DNA of 64,000 nt from Aristolochia californica (GCA_029961685.1 JARWKL010000004.1:17978348-18042347), one strand, 5' to 3'. Shown: positions 27,623 to 41,663, counted from the stretch's first letter. Notes: generated by a model not told the origin, from the sequence alone. Translations and numbers: made by a program.

Positions 27623-30600
27623 ATAAATTTTCTTTTCTTACATTTGTTATTGTTTTAAATTTTTTCCATACAAAACTCTAAAATTTTCTTTTTGTTGTGA
27701 TTTATTTTCCATTTATATCTTCTTTGTTTTTTAGTTGAAGAAAAAGTGAAAACTCAAGTTTTCATTTAAGAAAAAAGCTTACATCTAAAATTGAAAACCT
27801 CACTGCAAAAATGCAGAGAGATATAATTCCAAAAAGTGTAAGTAATTTTTAGGGATTGTAAACAGTTTTTAGTATATATATATTAGGTTTTGCAATAGTC
27901 GGGAAAAGGGGGAAGGGATTTTTAACTGAGTGTTGACTCACAATCCATAAGTCATTCCGTACAAAAATTTAGCCCGTTAGGCATGATAACTCACTTTACA
28001 ATCATTTATGATCATCAAGTCTGATTTTTATAAATGGGCAAAATACTGGCTTGTTTGACTCAGGTAAATAACCAACCGCATGTTCACTTGAGAATTTAAT
28101 GAGCGTTTGTTATTCTATTTAAAAATTTTTTATCCAAAGGTCATTTGCATCTTGAACATGTTTCAAGCATGCATATCCATTTTTTAAAACATGTGTAGAA
28201 AATTTTTTTTCTTATAATATTCATAGCTATTAGGGTTGAACTAGTGGAATTTCCCAAATTTGGATATCAAAACTTCTGTGTTCCTTTGTGGTGTGTGAAT
28301 AAATTTTCACTACTTCCATTTGTTTTTTCTTTAAATTTTTTCCATACATAAACTCTAAAATTTTCGTTATGTTCTTATCTATTTGCCTTTTATCTCCTTT
28401 TTGTTTACGAGATGAAGGGAAAGTGAAAACTCAAGTTTTGATTTTAGATAAAAGAATACATCTAAAATGGAAATGCACAATGGAAAAATGTAGAGGGAGA
28501 TAATTCGAAAAAGTGTCTGTAATTTTTAGGGATTGTAAACTCTTTTTATTTTTTACATATTAGGTTTTGAAATCGTTGGGAAAAGGGGAAGGCGGGGGAT
28601 TTTTAATTGAGTGTTGACTCCCAATCCAAAATTTATTCCTAACAAAAATATAGTCCGTTACGCTTGATAAATCACTTTACAATCATCTATGACCGTTAGG
28701 TCATTTTTTTGTAGATGGGCAAAATAATGGCTTGTTTGACTAGGGTAAATATCCCACTTCACGTTCACTTGAGAATTTAATGAGTGTTTTTTATTCTCTT
28801 TAAAAGGTTTGGATCCATAGGTCATTTGCATTTTTAACATGTTTCAAGCATGCATATCCATTTTTTTAAAACATGTGAACAAAAATCTATTTCTTATTAA
28901 ATTCGAAGCTATTATGGTTGAACTAGTGGAGTTTCCCAAACTTGGACAACAAAACTTATGTGTATATTTGTGGTGGGTGATTAAATTTACTTTACATACA
29001 TTTCTTATTGCTTAAAATTTTTCCAAACATAAACTCTAAAATTTTCATTTTGTAGTGATCTATTTGCCTTTTATCTCTTTTTTGTTTTCGAGATGAAGGG
29101 AAAGTGAAAACTCAAGGTTTGAATTAAGAAAAAAGTATACATCTTAAATGGAAATGCACAATACACAAATGTAAAGAGAGATAATTCTAAAAAGTGCCAA
29201 TAATTTTTTGGGATTGTAAATTCTATTTAATTTTTTAAATTAGGTTTTTAAATCGTTGGGAAAAGGGGAATTTGGGGGATTTTTAATTGAGTGTAGACTC
29301 CCAATCCATAAGTCATTCCTTATAAAAATATAGCCCGTTAAGCATGATAAATCACTTTAAAATCATTTATGATCATTAGGTCAGCTTTTTGTAAATGGGC
29401 AAAATATTAGCATGTTTGATTCTAGTAAATATCCCACCGCACATTCGCTTGAGAATTTATTGAGAGTTTGTTATTCTCTTTAAAAGGTTTGAATTCATAG
29501 GTCATTTGTATCTTTAACATGTTTCAAGCATGCATATAATTTTTTTGAAACATCTGTAGAAAAATATCTTTCTTATAAAATTCCTAGCTATTAGAATTGA
29601 ACTAGATGAAATTTCCCAAACTTGGATAACAAAACTTGTGTGTTCATTTACGGTGTGTGAATAAATTTTCTTTGCTTACATTTGCTATTGCTTTAAATTT
29701 TTTCCATACATAAACTCTAAAATTTTCATTTTTTGTGACCTATTTGCTTTTTATATCTTTTTTGTTGACGAGATGAAGGGAAAGTGAAAAATCATGTTTA
29801 GATTTAAGAAAAAATTATCCATCTAAAATGGAAATGCGCAATGCACAAATGTAGAGAGAGATAATTCCAAAAAGTGTCTGTAACTTTTAGGGATTGTAAA
29901 CTCTTTCTAGTTTTTATATATTAGGTTTTGCAATCGACGGGAAAAGGGGGAGGTGGGGGATTTTTAACTGAGTGTTGACTCCCAATCCATAAGTCATTCC
30001 TCACAAAAATACAGCCCGTTACGCATGATAAATCACTTTACAATCATCTATGATCGTTAGGTCAGCTTTTTGTAAATGGGAAAAAAATGGCTTGTTTGAC
30101 TCAAATAAATATCGAACTGCATGTTCACATGAGAATTTAATGAGCGTTTTTTATTCTCTTTAAAAGGTTTTGATCCATAGCTCATTTGCATCTAGTAAAT
30201 GTTTCATGCATGCATATCCATTTTTTAAAACATGTGTAGAAAAATCTCTTTCTTATAAAATTCCAGGTTAATAGGGTTGAACAACTGCAATTTGAAAAAT
30301 TTGGATAACAAAACTTTTGTGTTCATTTGTGGTGTGTGAATAAATTTTATTTACTTACAATTTTTTTTCCTTACATAAACTCTAAAATTTTCATTTTGTT
30401 GTTATATATTTGCCTTTTAATTCTCTTTTGTTTTCGAGCTGAAGCGAAGTGAAAACTCAAGTTTTTATTTAAGAAAAAAGTATACATCTAAAAAGGAAAT
30501 GCACAATGCAAAAATATAGAGAAAGATAATTCCAAAAAGTTTCTGTAATTTTTTGGGATTGTAAACTCTTTTTAATTTTTATATATTATGTTTTGCTATC

Positions 30601-32844
30601 GTCGGGAAAAGGGGGAGGCGGAGGATTTTTAACTGAGTGTTGACTCCCAGTCCATAAGTCATTACTTACAAAAATATAGTGCATTACGCATGATAAATTA
30701 TGTTACAATCATGTATGATCGTTAGGTTCGCTTTCTATAAATGGCCATAGTAATGGCTTGTTTGTCTTGGGTAAATAATCTACCGCACGTTCGCTAGTGA
30801 ATTTAAGGAGCATTTTTTATTCTCATTAAAAGGTTTGGATCCATAGTTCATTTGCATTTTAACATGTTTCAAGCATGCATATCCATTTTTTAAAACATGT
30901 GCAGAAAAATCTTTTTCTTATAAAATTCCATGCTAAGGTTGAACAAGTGGAATTTCCCAAACAAGGATAAAAAAACTTTTGTATTCATTTGCAGTGTGTG
31001 AATAAATTTCTTTACTTTCATTTGTTATTGATTTTAATTTTTTCCATACATAAACTCTAAAACTTTCTTTTTGTTGTGATATTTTTGCCTTTTATCTCAA
31101 GTGAAAACTCAAGTTTTGATTTAAGAAAAAAGTACACATCTAAAATGAAAATGCACAATGCAAAAATGTAGAGAATGATAATTCCAAAAAGTGTGTGAAA
31201 TTTTTAGGGATTGTAAACTCTTTTTAGTTTTTATATATTAGGTTTTGCAATCGTCGGGAAAATGGTGAGGCGGGGGATTTTTAACTCAGTGTTGACACCC
31301 AATACATAAGTCATTCCTCACAAAAATATAGCCCGTTACGCATGATAAACCACTTTACAATCATCTATGATCGTTAGGTCAGCTTTTTGAAATGGGCAAA
31401 ATAATGGCTTGTTTGACGCGGGTAAATATCCTACCGCACGTGCACTTGAGAATTTAATGAGCGTTTGTTATTTTCTTTAAAATGTTTGGATCCATTGGTC
31501 ATTTGAATCTTGAACATGTTTCAAGCATGCATATCCATTTTTTAAATCATGTGTAGAAAAATCTCTTTCTTATAAAATTCCAAGCTATTAGGGTTGAAGT
31601 AGTGGAATTTCCACAATTTGGATCACAAAATTTTTGTGTTCATTTGTGGTGTGTGTATAAACTTTCTTGTCTTACATTTTTTATTGCTTTAAATTTTTTT
31701 CCCAACATAAACTCTAAATTTTTTATTTTGTAGTGATCTTTTTGCCTTTTATCTCTTTTTTGTTTTCGAGATGAAGGGAAAGTTAAAACTCAAGGTTTGA
31801 TTTAAGAAAAAAGTATACATCTAAATTGGAAATGCACAATACACAAATGTAAAGAGAGATAATTCCAAAAAGTGTCAATAATTTTTTGGGATAGTATGCT
31901 CTTTTTAACTTTTTAAATAAGGTATTTAAATCGTCGGGTAAAGGGGGATTTGGGGGATTTTGAACTCAGTATAGACTTCCAATCCATAAGTCATTCCTTA
32001 AAAACATATAGCCCGTTATGCATGATAAATCACTTTAAAATCATTTATGATCGTTAGGTCAGCTTTTTGTAAAAGGGCAAAATAATGCCATGTTTGACTC
32101 TAGTAAATATCCCACCGCACATTCGCTTGAGAATTTAATGAGAGTTGGTTATTCTCTTTAAAAATTTTGGATCCGTAGGTCATTTGTATCTTTAACATGT
32201 TTCAAGCATGCATATCAATTTTTTAAAACATCTGTAGAAAAATCTCCTTCTTATAAAATTCCAAGCTATTAGGGTTGAACTAGTTGAAATTTCCCAAACT
32301 TGGATAACAAAAATTGTGTGTTCATTTCCGATGTGTGAATAAATTTTCTTTACTTATATTTGTTATTGCTTTGAAAAATTTCCATACATAAACTCTAAAA
32401 TTTTCATTTTTTGCGACCTATTTGCCTTTTATCTCTTTTCTATTTACGAGATGAAGGGAAAGTAAAAACTCAAGTTTTGAGGTAAGATAAAAGTATATAT
32501 CTAAAATGAAAATGCTCAATGCACAAATGTAGAGAGAGATAATTCCAAAAAGTGTTTGTAATTTTTAGAAATTGTAAACTCTTTTTAGTTTTTGTATATT
32601 ATCTTTTGCAATCTTCGGTAAAAGGGGGAAACAGGGGATTTTTTACTAAATGTTGACTCCCAATCCATAAGTCATTCCTTCCAAAAATATATCCCGTTAC
32701 ACATGATAAATCACTTTCCAATCATCTATTATCGTTAGGTCAGCTTTTTGTAAATGGGCAAAATAATGCCTTGTTTGACTCGGGTAAATATCCCACCACA
32801 TGTTTGCTTGAGAATTTAATGAGCGTTTGTTATTCTCTTTAAAA

Positions 32845-33524
32845 GGTTTGGATCCATAGGTCATTTGCATGTTTAACATGTTTCAAGCATGCATATCCAT
32901 TTTTTAAAATATGTGTAGAAAAATCACTTTCTTATAAAATTCCAAGCTATTAGGGTTGAACTAGTGGAATTTCCCCAACATGGAAAACAAAACTTTTGTG
33001 TTCATTTGTAGTGTGTGAATAAAATTTTTTTACTTAAATTTGTTATTGCTTTAAATTTTTTCCATACATAAACTATTAAATTTTTATTTTGTTTTGATCT
33101 ATTTGCCATTTATCTCTTTTTTTTTACGACATGAAGGGAAAGTGAAAACTCAAGTTTTGATTTAAGGAAAAAGTATACATCTAAAATGGAAATGCACAAT
33201 GCACAAATGTGGAGAGAGATAATTCAAAAAAGTGTCTATAATTTTAAGGGATTGTAAACTCTTTTTAGTTTTTATATATTTGGTTTTGCAATCGTCGGGA
33301 AATGGGGGAGGCGGGGGATTTTTAACTGAGTGTTGACTCCCAATCCATAAGTCATTCTTTACAAAAATATAGCCCATTAGGCATGATAAATCACTTTTCA
33401 ATCATCTATGATCGTTAGGTCATTTTTTTGAAAATGGGAAAAATAATGGCTTGTTTGTCTCCGGTAAATATCCCACCTCAGGTTCACTTGAGAATTTAAT
33501 GAGCGTTAGTTATTCTCTTTAAAA
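32845..33524 (+). repeat. reference satellite unit (680 bp)
   Basis: A near-consensus unit, useful as a reference. In order it holds: a GGATCC site (32850-32855), a CAT/ATG-rich core with the GCATGCATAT word near 32887, an ACTAGT site (32960-32965), a long AT-rich stretch with recurring short A and T tracts, a G-rich island (33297-33317) that contrasts with the rest, the word CCATAAGTCATT near 33345, then GATCGTTAGGTCA and a TTGACTCGGGTAAATATCCC-like segment, and the GAATTTAATG-AGCGTTTG-TTATTCTC join before the next GGATCC. The GGATCC and ACTAGT words recur about once per unit across the window. The length is about 4 x 170 bp, compatible with four nucleosomes, but that is only arithmetic. No open frame spans the unit. 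Confidence 0.9.
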
Positions 33525-33976
33525 GGTTTGGATCCATAGGTCATTAGCATATATAACATGTTTCAAGCATGCATATCCATTTTTTAAAATATGTGTAGAA
33601 AAATATTTTTCTTATAAAATTCCAATATATTAGGGTTGAATTAGAGGAATTTTCCAAACTTGGATAACAAACCTTTTCTGTTCATTTGCGGTGTGTGAAT
33701 AAATTTTATTTACTTACATTTCTTATTGCTTTAAATTTTTTCCATACATAAACTCTAAAATTTTCATTTTGTTGTGATCTATTTCCCTTTTATCTCTCAT
33801 TTGTTTACGAGATGAAGGGAAAGTGCAAAATCAAGTTTTAATTGAAGAAAAAAATACTCATCTAAAATTAAAATACACAATGCACAAATGTAGAGAGAGA
33901 TAATTCGAAAAAGTGTCCGTAATTTTCAGGGATTGTAAACTCTTTTTTGTTTTCATATCTTAGGTTTTGCAATCGT

Positions 33977-33996
33977 TGGGAAAAAGTGGGAAAAAG
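33977..33996 (+). repeat. 10-bp tandem duplication in the G-rich island
   Basis: TGGGAAAAAG occurs twice in a row, just before GGGAGGCAAGGG. This accounts for the unit at 33525 being 691 bp instead of about 680. Confidence 0.9.
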
Positions 33997-36900
33997 GGGA
34001 GGCAAGGGATTTTTAACTGAGTGTAGACTCCCAATCCATAAGTCATTCCATTCAAAAATATATCTTGTTACGCATGCTAAATCACTTTGGAATCATCCAT
34101 GATCGTTAGGTCTGCTTTTTGTATATGGGTAAAATAATGGCATGTTTGACTCAGGTAAATATCCAACTGCACGTTCACTTGAGAATTTAATGAGCGTTTG
34201 TTATTCTGTTTAAAAGGATTTGATCCATAGGTTATTTGCATCTAGTACATTTCAAGCATGCATATCCATTTTTTAAAACATGTGTAGAAAAATCACTTTC
34301 TTATAAAATTCAAAGCTATTAGGGTTCAACTAGTGGAATTTCGCAAATTTGGATAACAAAACTTTTGTGTTCATTTGTGGTCTGTGAATAAATTTTCTTT
34401 ACTAAAATTTTTTTTTGCTTTATATTTTTTCCACACATAAACTCTTAAATTTTCATTTTGTTGTTATCTATTTGTGTTTTATCTCTTTTTTGTTTACGAG
34501 ATGAAGGGGAAGAGAAAACTCAAGTTTTGATTTAAGAAAAAAATATACTTCTAAAATGGAAATACACAATGGATAAATTTTGAGAGAGATAATTCAAAAA
34601 AGTGTGTGTAATTTTTTAGGGATTGTAAACTTTTTTTAGTTCTTGTATTTTAGGTTTTGCAATTGTCGGGTAAAGGGGGAGGCGGGGGATTTTTAAACGA
34701 ATCTTGACTCCCAATCCATAAGTCATTCCTTAGAAAAAAATATAGCACATTATGCATAATAAATCACTTTACAATCATATATGATCGTTAGGTCAGCTTT
34801 TTTTAAATGGGCAAAATAATGACCTGTTTGACTCGGGTAAATATCCCACCGCATGTCACTTGAGAATTTAATGAGCGTTTGTTATTTTCTTTAAAAGGTT
34901 TGGAGCCATAGGTCATTTGCTTCTTTAACATGTTTCAAACATGCATATCCATTTTTTAAAACATGTGTAGAAAAATCTATTTCTTATAAAATTACAAGCT
35001 ATTAGGGTTGAACTAGTGGAATTTTCCAAAAATGGTTAACAAAATTTTTGTGTTCATTTGCAGTGTGTGAATAAATTTTCTTTACTTACATTTGTTATTT
35101 CTTTAAATTTTTTCCATACATAAAATCTAAAATTTTCATTTTGTTGTGATCTTTTTACCGTTTATTTCTTTTTTTATTATGAGATGAAGGAAAAGTGAAA
35201 AAAAATGTTTTGATTTAATAAAAAAGTATACATCTAAAATGGACATGCACAATGCAAAAATTTAGAGAGAGATAATTCCAAAAAGTGTCTGTAATTTTTA
35301 GGGATTGTAAACTCTTTTTAGTTTTTATATATTAGGTTTTGCAATCGTCGGGAAAAAGGTGTGGCGGTGGATTTTTAACTCAGTTTGGAATCCCAATCCA
35401 TCAATCATTACTTACAAAAATATAGCCCTTTACACATTATAAATCACTTGACAATCATTTATGATCGTTAGGTCTACTTTTTGTAAATGGGCACAATAAT
35501 GGCTTTTTTGACTCGGATAAATATCCCACCGCACGTGCACTTGAGAATTTAATCAGCGTTTGTTATTCTCTTTAAAAGTTTTGGATCCATAGGTCATTTG
35601 CATCTTGAACATGTTTCAAGCATGCATCTCCATTTTTAAAACAAGTGTAGAAAAATCTCTTTCTTACAAAATTTCAAGCTATTAAGGTTGAACTAGTGGA
35701 ATTTCCCAAATTTGGATAACAAAACTTTTGTGTTCATTTTTTATGTGTGAATAAATTTTATTTACTTACATTTGTTATTGATTTAGAATTTTTCCATACA
35801 TATACTCTTAAATTTTCATTTTTTTGTGATCTATTTGCCTTTTATCTCATTTTTTGTTTACGAGATGAAGGAAAAGTGAAAACTCATGTTTAGATTTAAG
35901 AAAAAATAATCCATCTAAAATGGAAATTCACAATGCATAAATGTAGAGACAAAAAATTCCAAAATGTGTCTATATTTTTAGGGATTGTAAACTTTTTTTA
36001 GTTTTTGTATATTAGGTTTTGCAATCATCGGGAAAAGGGGAAGGCGGCGGATTTTTAACTGAGTGTTGACTCCCAAGCCATAAGTCATTCCTCCCAAAAA
36101 TATAGCCCGTTACGCTTGATAAATCACTTTACAATCATATGTGATCGTTGGGTAAGCTTTTTGTAAATGGGCAAAATAGTGGCATCTTTGACTCAGATAA
36201 ATATCGAATTGCACGTTCACTTGAGAATTTAATGAGCGTTTGTTATTCTCTTTAAAATGTTTTGATCCATGGGTCATTTTCCTCTAGTAAATGTTTCAAG
36301 CATGCATATCCATTTTTTAAAACATGTGTAAAAATATCTCTTTTTTATAAAATTTCAAGCTATTAGGGTTGAACAAGTGGAATTTCCAAAATTTGGATAA
36401 CATAACTTTTGTGTTCATTTGTGGTGTGTGAATGAATTTTCTTTACTTACATTTTTTTTTTCTTACAAAACTCTAAAATTTTCAATTTTGTTGTTATCTT
36501 TTTTCCTTTTATTTCTTTTTTGTTTACGAGATGAAGCAAAGTGAAAACTCAAGTTTTGATTTAAGAAAAATGTATACATCTAAAAAGGAAATGCACAATG
36601 CAAAAATGTAGAGAGAGATAATTCCAAAAAGTGTGTAATTTTTTGGCATTGTAAACTCTTTTTAGTTTTTATATAGTAGGTTTTGCTATCGTCAGGAAAA
36701 GGGGGTGGCGGGGGATTTTTAACTGAGTGTTGACTCCCAATCTGTAAGTCATTCCTTACAAAAATATAGTGCATTACGCATGATAACTTACTTTACAATC
36801 ATCTATGATCGTTAGGTTCACTTTTTGTAAATGGCCAAAATAATGGCTTGTTTCTCATGGGTAAATAACCCACCGCACATTCGCTAGAGAATTTAAGGAG

Positions 36901-39900
36901 CGTTTGTTATTCGCATTAAAAGGTTTGGATCCATAGGTCATTTGCATCTTTAACATGTTTCAAGCATGCATATCCATTTTTTAAAACATGTGTAGAAAAT
37001 TCTATTTCTTATAAAATTCCAAGCTATTATGGTTGAACTAGTGGAATTTCCACAATTTGGATAACAAATATTTTGTGTTCATTTGTGGTTTGTGAATAAA
37101 TTTTTTTTACTTACATTTATTATGGCTTTAAATTTTTTCCTTACATAAACTCTAAAATTTTCATTTTGTTGTTATCTATTTTCCTTTTATCTCTTTTTTG
37201 TTTAGAAGATTAAGGGAATGTGAAAACTCATGTTTTGATTTAAGAAAAAAGTATACATCTAAAATGGAAATGCACAATGCAAAATGTAGAGACAGATAAT
37301 ACAAAAAAGTTTCATTAATTTTTTGGGATTGTAAACTATTTTAGTTTTTAAATATTTGGTTTTGCAATCGTCAGGAAATGGAGGAGGCGGGGGATTTTTA
37401 ACTGAGTATAGACTCCCAATCCATAAGCAATTCCTTACAATAATATTGCCAATTAAGAATGGTAAATCACATTAAAATAATCTATGATCGTTAGGTCAGC
37501 GTTTTGTAAATGGGCAAAATATTGGCTCGTTGGACTCGGGTAAATATCCCACCGCAGGTTCACTTGAGAATTTAATGAACATTTGTTATTCTCTTGAAGA
37601 GGTTTAGATCTATAGGTCATTTGCATCGTTTAAAGCATGCATACCCATTTTTTAAAACATGTGTAGAAAAATCTCTTTCTTATAAAATTCCAAACTATTA
37701 GGGTTGAACTAGTGGAATTTTGCAAACTTGGATAACAAAACTTTTATGTTCCTTTATGGTGTGTAAATAAATTTTCTTTACTTACATTTTTTATTGCTTT
37801 AAATTTTTTCTATACAAAAATCTAAAATTTTCTTTTTGTTGTGATTAGTTGCCTTTTATCTCTTTTTTGCTTACAAGTTAAGGAAAAGTGAAACTCAAGT
37901 TTTGATTTAAGAAAAAAGTATACATTTATAATTGAAATGCACAATGCACAAATGCACAGAGAGATTATTCCAAAAAGTGTCAGTAATTTTTAGGGATTGT
38001 AAACTGTTTTTAGTTTTTATATATTAGGTTTTGCAATCGTCGGGAAAAGGGGGAGATGGGAGCTTTTTAACTGAGTGTTGACTCCTAATCCATAAGTCAT
38101 TCCTTACTAAAATGTAGCCAGTTGCGAATGATAAATCACTTTACAATCATCTATGATCGTCAGGTTTGCTTTTTTATAAATGGCCAAAATACTAACTTGT
38201 TTGACTTGGGTAAATAACCAACTGCACGTTCAGTTGAGAATTTAATGAGTGTTTGTTATTCTCTTTAAAAGATTTCGATCCATAGGTCATTTGCATCTTG
38301 AACATGTTTCAAGCATGCATATCCATTTTTTAAAACATGTGTAGAAAAATCTCTTTCTACTAAAATTCCAAGCTTTTAGGGTTGAACTAGTTGAATTTCC
38401 CAAATTTGGATAACAAAACTTTTGTGTTCATTTTTGGTGTATGAATAAATTTTCTTTACTTACATTTGTTTTTTCTTTAAATTTTTTTCCGTACATAAAC
38501 TCTAAAATTTTCATTTTGCTGTTATCTTTTTGCCTTTTATCTCCTTTTTGTTTATGAGACGAAGGGAAAGTGAAAACTCAAGTTTTGATTTTAGATAAAA
38601 GTATACATCTAAAAAGGAAATGCACCATGCAAAAATGTAGAGGGAGATAATTCCAAAAAGTGTCTGTAATTTTTAGGAATTATAAACTATTTTTACTTTT
38701 TACAAATTAGGTTTTTCAAACGTCGGGAAAAGTGGGAGGCAGGGGATTTTTAACTAAGTGTTGACTCCCAATCCATAAGTCATTCCTTAAAAAAATATAG
38801 CCCGTGACACATTATAAATTTGTTTACAATCATTTATGATCGTTAGGGCATTTTTTTATAAATGGGAAAAATAATGGCTTGTTTGACTCGGGTATATATC
38901 CCACCTCACGTTCACTTGAGAATATAATGAATGTTTCTTATTCTCTTTAAAAGGTTTGGATCCATAGGTCATTTGAAATTTTAACATGTTTCAAACATGT
39001 TTATCCATTTTTTAAAACATGTGTACAAAAATCAATTTTATATAAAATTCCAAGCTATTAGGGTTGAACTAGTGGAGTTTCCCAAACTTTGACAACAAAA
39101 CTTTTGTGTACATTTGCGGTGTGTGAATAAATTTTCTCAACTTACATTTTTTTTGCTTTAAATTTTTTCCATACATAAACTCTAAAATTTTCATTTTGTA
39201 GTGATCTATTTGCTTTTTATCTCTTTTTTGTTTACGAGATGAAGGGAAAGTGAAAACTCAAGGTTTGATTTAAGAAAAAAGTATACATCTAAAATGGAAA
39301 TGCACAATACACAAATGTAAAGAGAGATAAGTCAAAAAAGTGTCAGTAATTTTTAGGGATTGTAAACTCTATTTTATTTTTTAAATTAGGTTTTTAAATC
39401 ATAGGGAAAAGGAGGAGGCACGGGATTTTTGACTGAGTGTAGACTCCCAATCCATAAGTCATTTCATAAAAAAAAAACAGCCTGTTATGCATGATAAATC
39501 AAATTAAAATCATTTGTGATCGTTAGGTCAGCTTTTTGTAAATGGCCAAAATAATGGCATGTTTGACTCTAGTAAATATCCCAGCGTACATTCGCTAGAA
39601 AATTTAATGAGAGTTTATTATCCTATTTAAAAGGTTTGAATCCATAGGTCATTTGTATCTTTAACATGTTTCAAGTATGCATATCCATTTTTTGAAACAT
39701 CTGTAAAAAAATCTTTCTTTTAAAGTTCAAAGCTATGAGGGTTGAACAAGTGGAAATTTCCAAAACTTTGATAAGAAAACTTGTGTGTGCATTTGCGGTG
39801 TGCGAATAAATTTTCTTTACTTACATTTGTTATTGCTTTAAATTTTTTCCATATATAAACTCTAAATTTTTTATTTTTTGTGACCTATTTGCCTTTTATT

Positions 39901-41663
39901 TCCTTTTTGTTTACGAGATGAAGGGAAAGTGAAAACTCAAGTTTTGATTTATGAAAAAAGTATACATTTAAAATGGAAATGCACAATGCACAAATGTAGA
40001 GAGATAATTCCAAAAAGTGTATATAATTTTTAGAGATTGTAAATTCTTTTTAGTTTTTATATATTACGTTTTGGAATCCTCGGTAAAAGGGGGAGGCGGG
40101 GGATTTTCAACTGAGGGTTGACTCCCAATCCATAAGTCATTCATTACAAAAATATAACCCGTTATGCATGATAAATCAATTTTCAATCATCTATTATCGT
40201 TAGATCAGCTTTTTGTAAATTGGCAAAATAATGGCTTTTTTGACTCAGATATACCACCGCACATTCGCTTGTGAAATTAATGAGCGTTTGTTATTGTCTT
40301 TAAAAGGATTGGATCCATAGGTCATTTGCATGTTTAACCTGTTTCAAGCAATTGCATAACAATTTTTTAAAACATGTGTAAAAAAATCACTTTCTTATAA
40401 AATTCCAAGCTATTATGGTTGAATTACAGGAATTTCCAAAATTAGGATAAAAAACTTTTGTGTTCATTTACGGTGTGTGAATAAATTTTCTTTACTTACA
40501 ATTTTTATTGCTTTAAATTGTTTCCAAACATAAACTCTAAAATTTTAATTTTTTGTGAACTATTTTCCTTTTACCTCTTTTTTGTTTACGAGATGAAGGG
40601 AAAATGAAAACTCAAGTTTTAATTTAAGAAAAAAGTATACATCTAAAATGGAAATTCACAATGCACAAATGCAGAGAAAGATAATTCCAAAAAGTGTCTG
40701 TTATTTTTAGAGATTGTAAACTCTTTTTAGTTTTTATATATTAGGTTTTGTAATCGTCTGTAAATGGGGGAGGCGGGGAATTATCAACTGAGTATTGACT
40801 TCCAATCCATAAGTCATTCCTTAACAAAATATATCTCGTTACGCATGATAAATCACTTTCTAATCATCTATTATCATCAAGTCAGCTTTTTCTAAATGGG
40901 CAAAATAATGGCTTGTTTGACTCGGGTAAATATCCCACCACACGTTCGTTTGAGAATTTAATGAGAGTTCGTTATTTTCTTTAAAAGGTTTGGATCCATA
41001 GGTCATTTTCATGTTGAACATGTTTCAAGCATGCATATCCATTTTTTAAAGCATGTGTATAAAAATCACTTTCTTATAAAATTCTAAGCTATTGGGGTTG
41101 AACTAGTGGAATTTTCCCAACTTGGACAACAAAACTTTTGTGTTCATTTGTAGTGTGTGAATTAATTTTTTTTAGTAACATTTGTTATTCCTTTAAATGT
41201 GTTCCATACATAAACTCTTAAATTTTCATTTTGTTGTGATCTATTTGCCATTCATCTCTTTTTTGTTTACGAGATGAAGGCAAAGTGAAAACTCAAGTTT
41301 TGATTTAAGAAAAAAGTATACATCTAAATTGGAAATGCTTAATGCACAAATGTGGAAATAGATAATTCCAAAAAGTATCTGTAATTTTTAGGGAATTTTA
41401 ACTCTTTTTTGTTTTTATATATTAGGTTTTGCAATCGTCGGGAAAAGGGTACGACGGGGGATTTTTACCTAAGTGTTGACTCCAATCCACAAGTCATTCC
41501 TTACAAAAATATATCCCATTACGCATGATAAATCACTTTACAATAATCAATGATCGTTAGGTCAGCTTTTTCTATGAGGGCAAAATGGCTTGTTTGACTC
41601 AGGTAAATATCCCACCTCACGTTCACTTGAGAATTTAATGAGCGTTTGTTATTCTCTTTAAAA

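Larger units (their letters stand above)
23381..41663 (+). repeat. satellite domain 5: long-period block duplications
   Basis: Shared private variants link far-apart units. Units at 25402, 28806, 31483 and 38953 share CATTTTGTAGTGA, CTCAAGGTTTGA and TTTTTTAAAT(T/A)AGG. The units just after them (26082, 29486, 32164, 39633) share ATCTGTA-like text, GAAATTTCC, TTGTGTGT and ATTTTTTGTGACC, and are preceded by ACTCTAGTAAATATC and TTAATGAGAGTT. Offsets by block: about 6,081 bp (25,402-27,446 with 31,483-33,524), about 10,147 bp (27,447-30,165 with 37,601-40,305), about 6,091 bp (30,166-30,950 with 36,258-37,040), and about 14,220 bp (26,082-27,600 with 40,306-41,816). Most units are full length. 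Confidence 0.75.

Noticed and set aside
32697..32879. Minus-strand open frame of about 60 codons (MLxMQMTYGSKPFKENNK...) that recurs in more than 20 units
   Set aside because: It recurs because the satellite recurs. The octamer-lacking units break the frame, many units carry stops or indels in it, and there is no recognisable domain or sign of codon constraint. I treat it as a side product of the repeat.
33290..33320. CENP-B-box-like sequence at the CGTCGGGAAAAGGGG word
   Set aside because: The order and spacing of the essential TTCG...A..CGGG bases do not match, and CENP-B boxes are not established for plant satellites.
33162..33401. Second recurrent minus-strand frame with a PPPPPFPDDCKTKYIKTKK segment
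   Set aside because: The proline run is only the reverse reading of the G-rich island. The frame is open in a few units and broken in most. No domain is recognisable.
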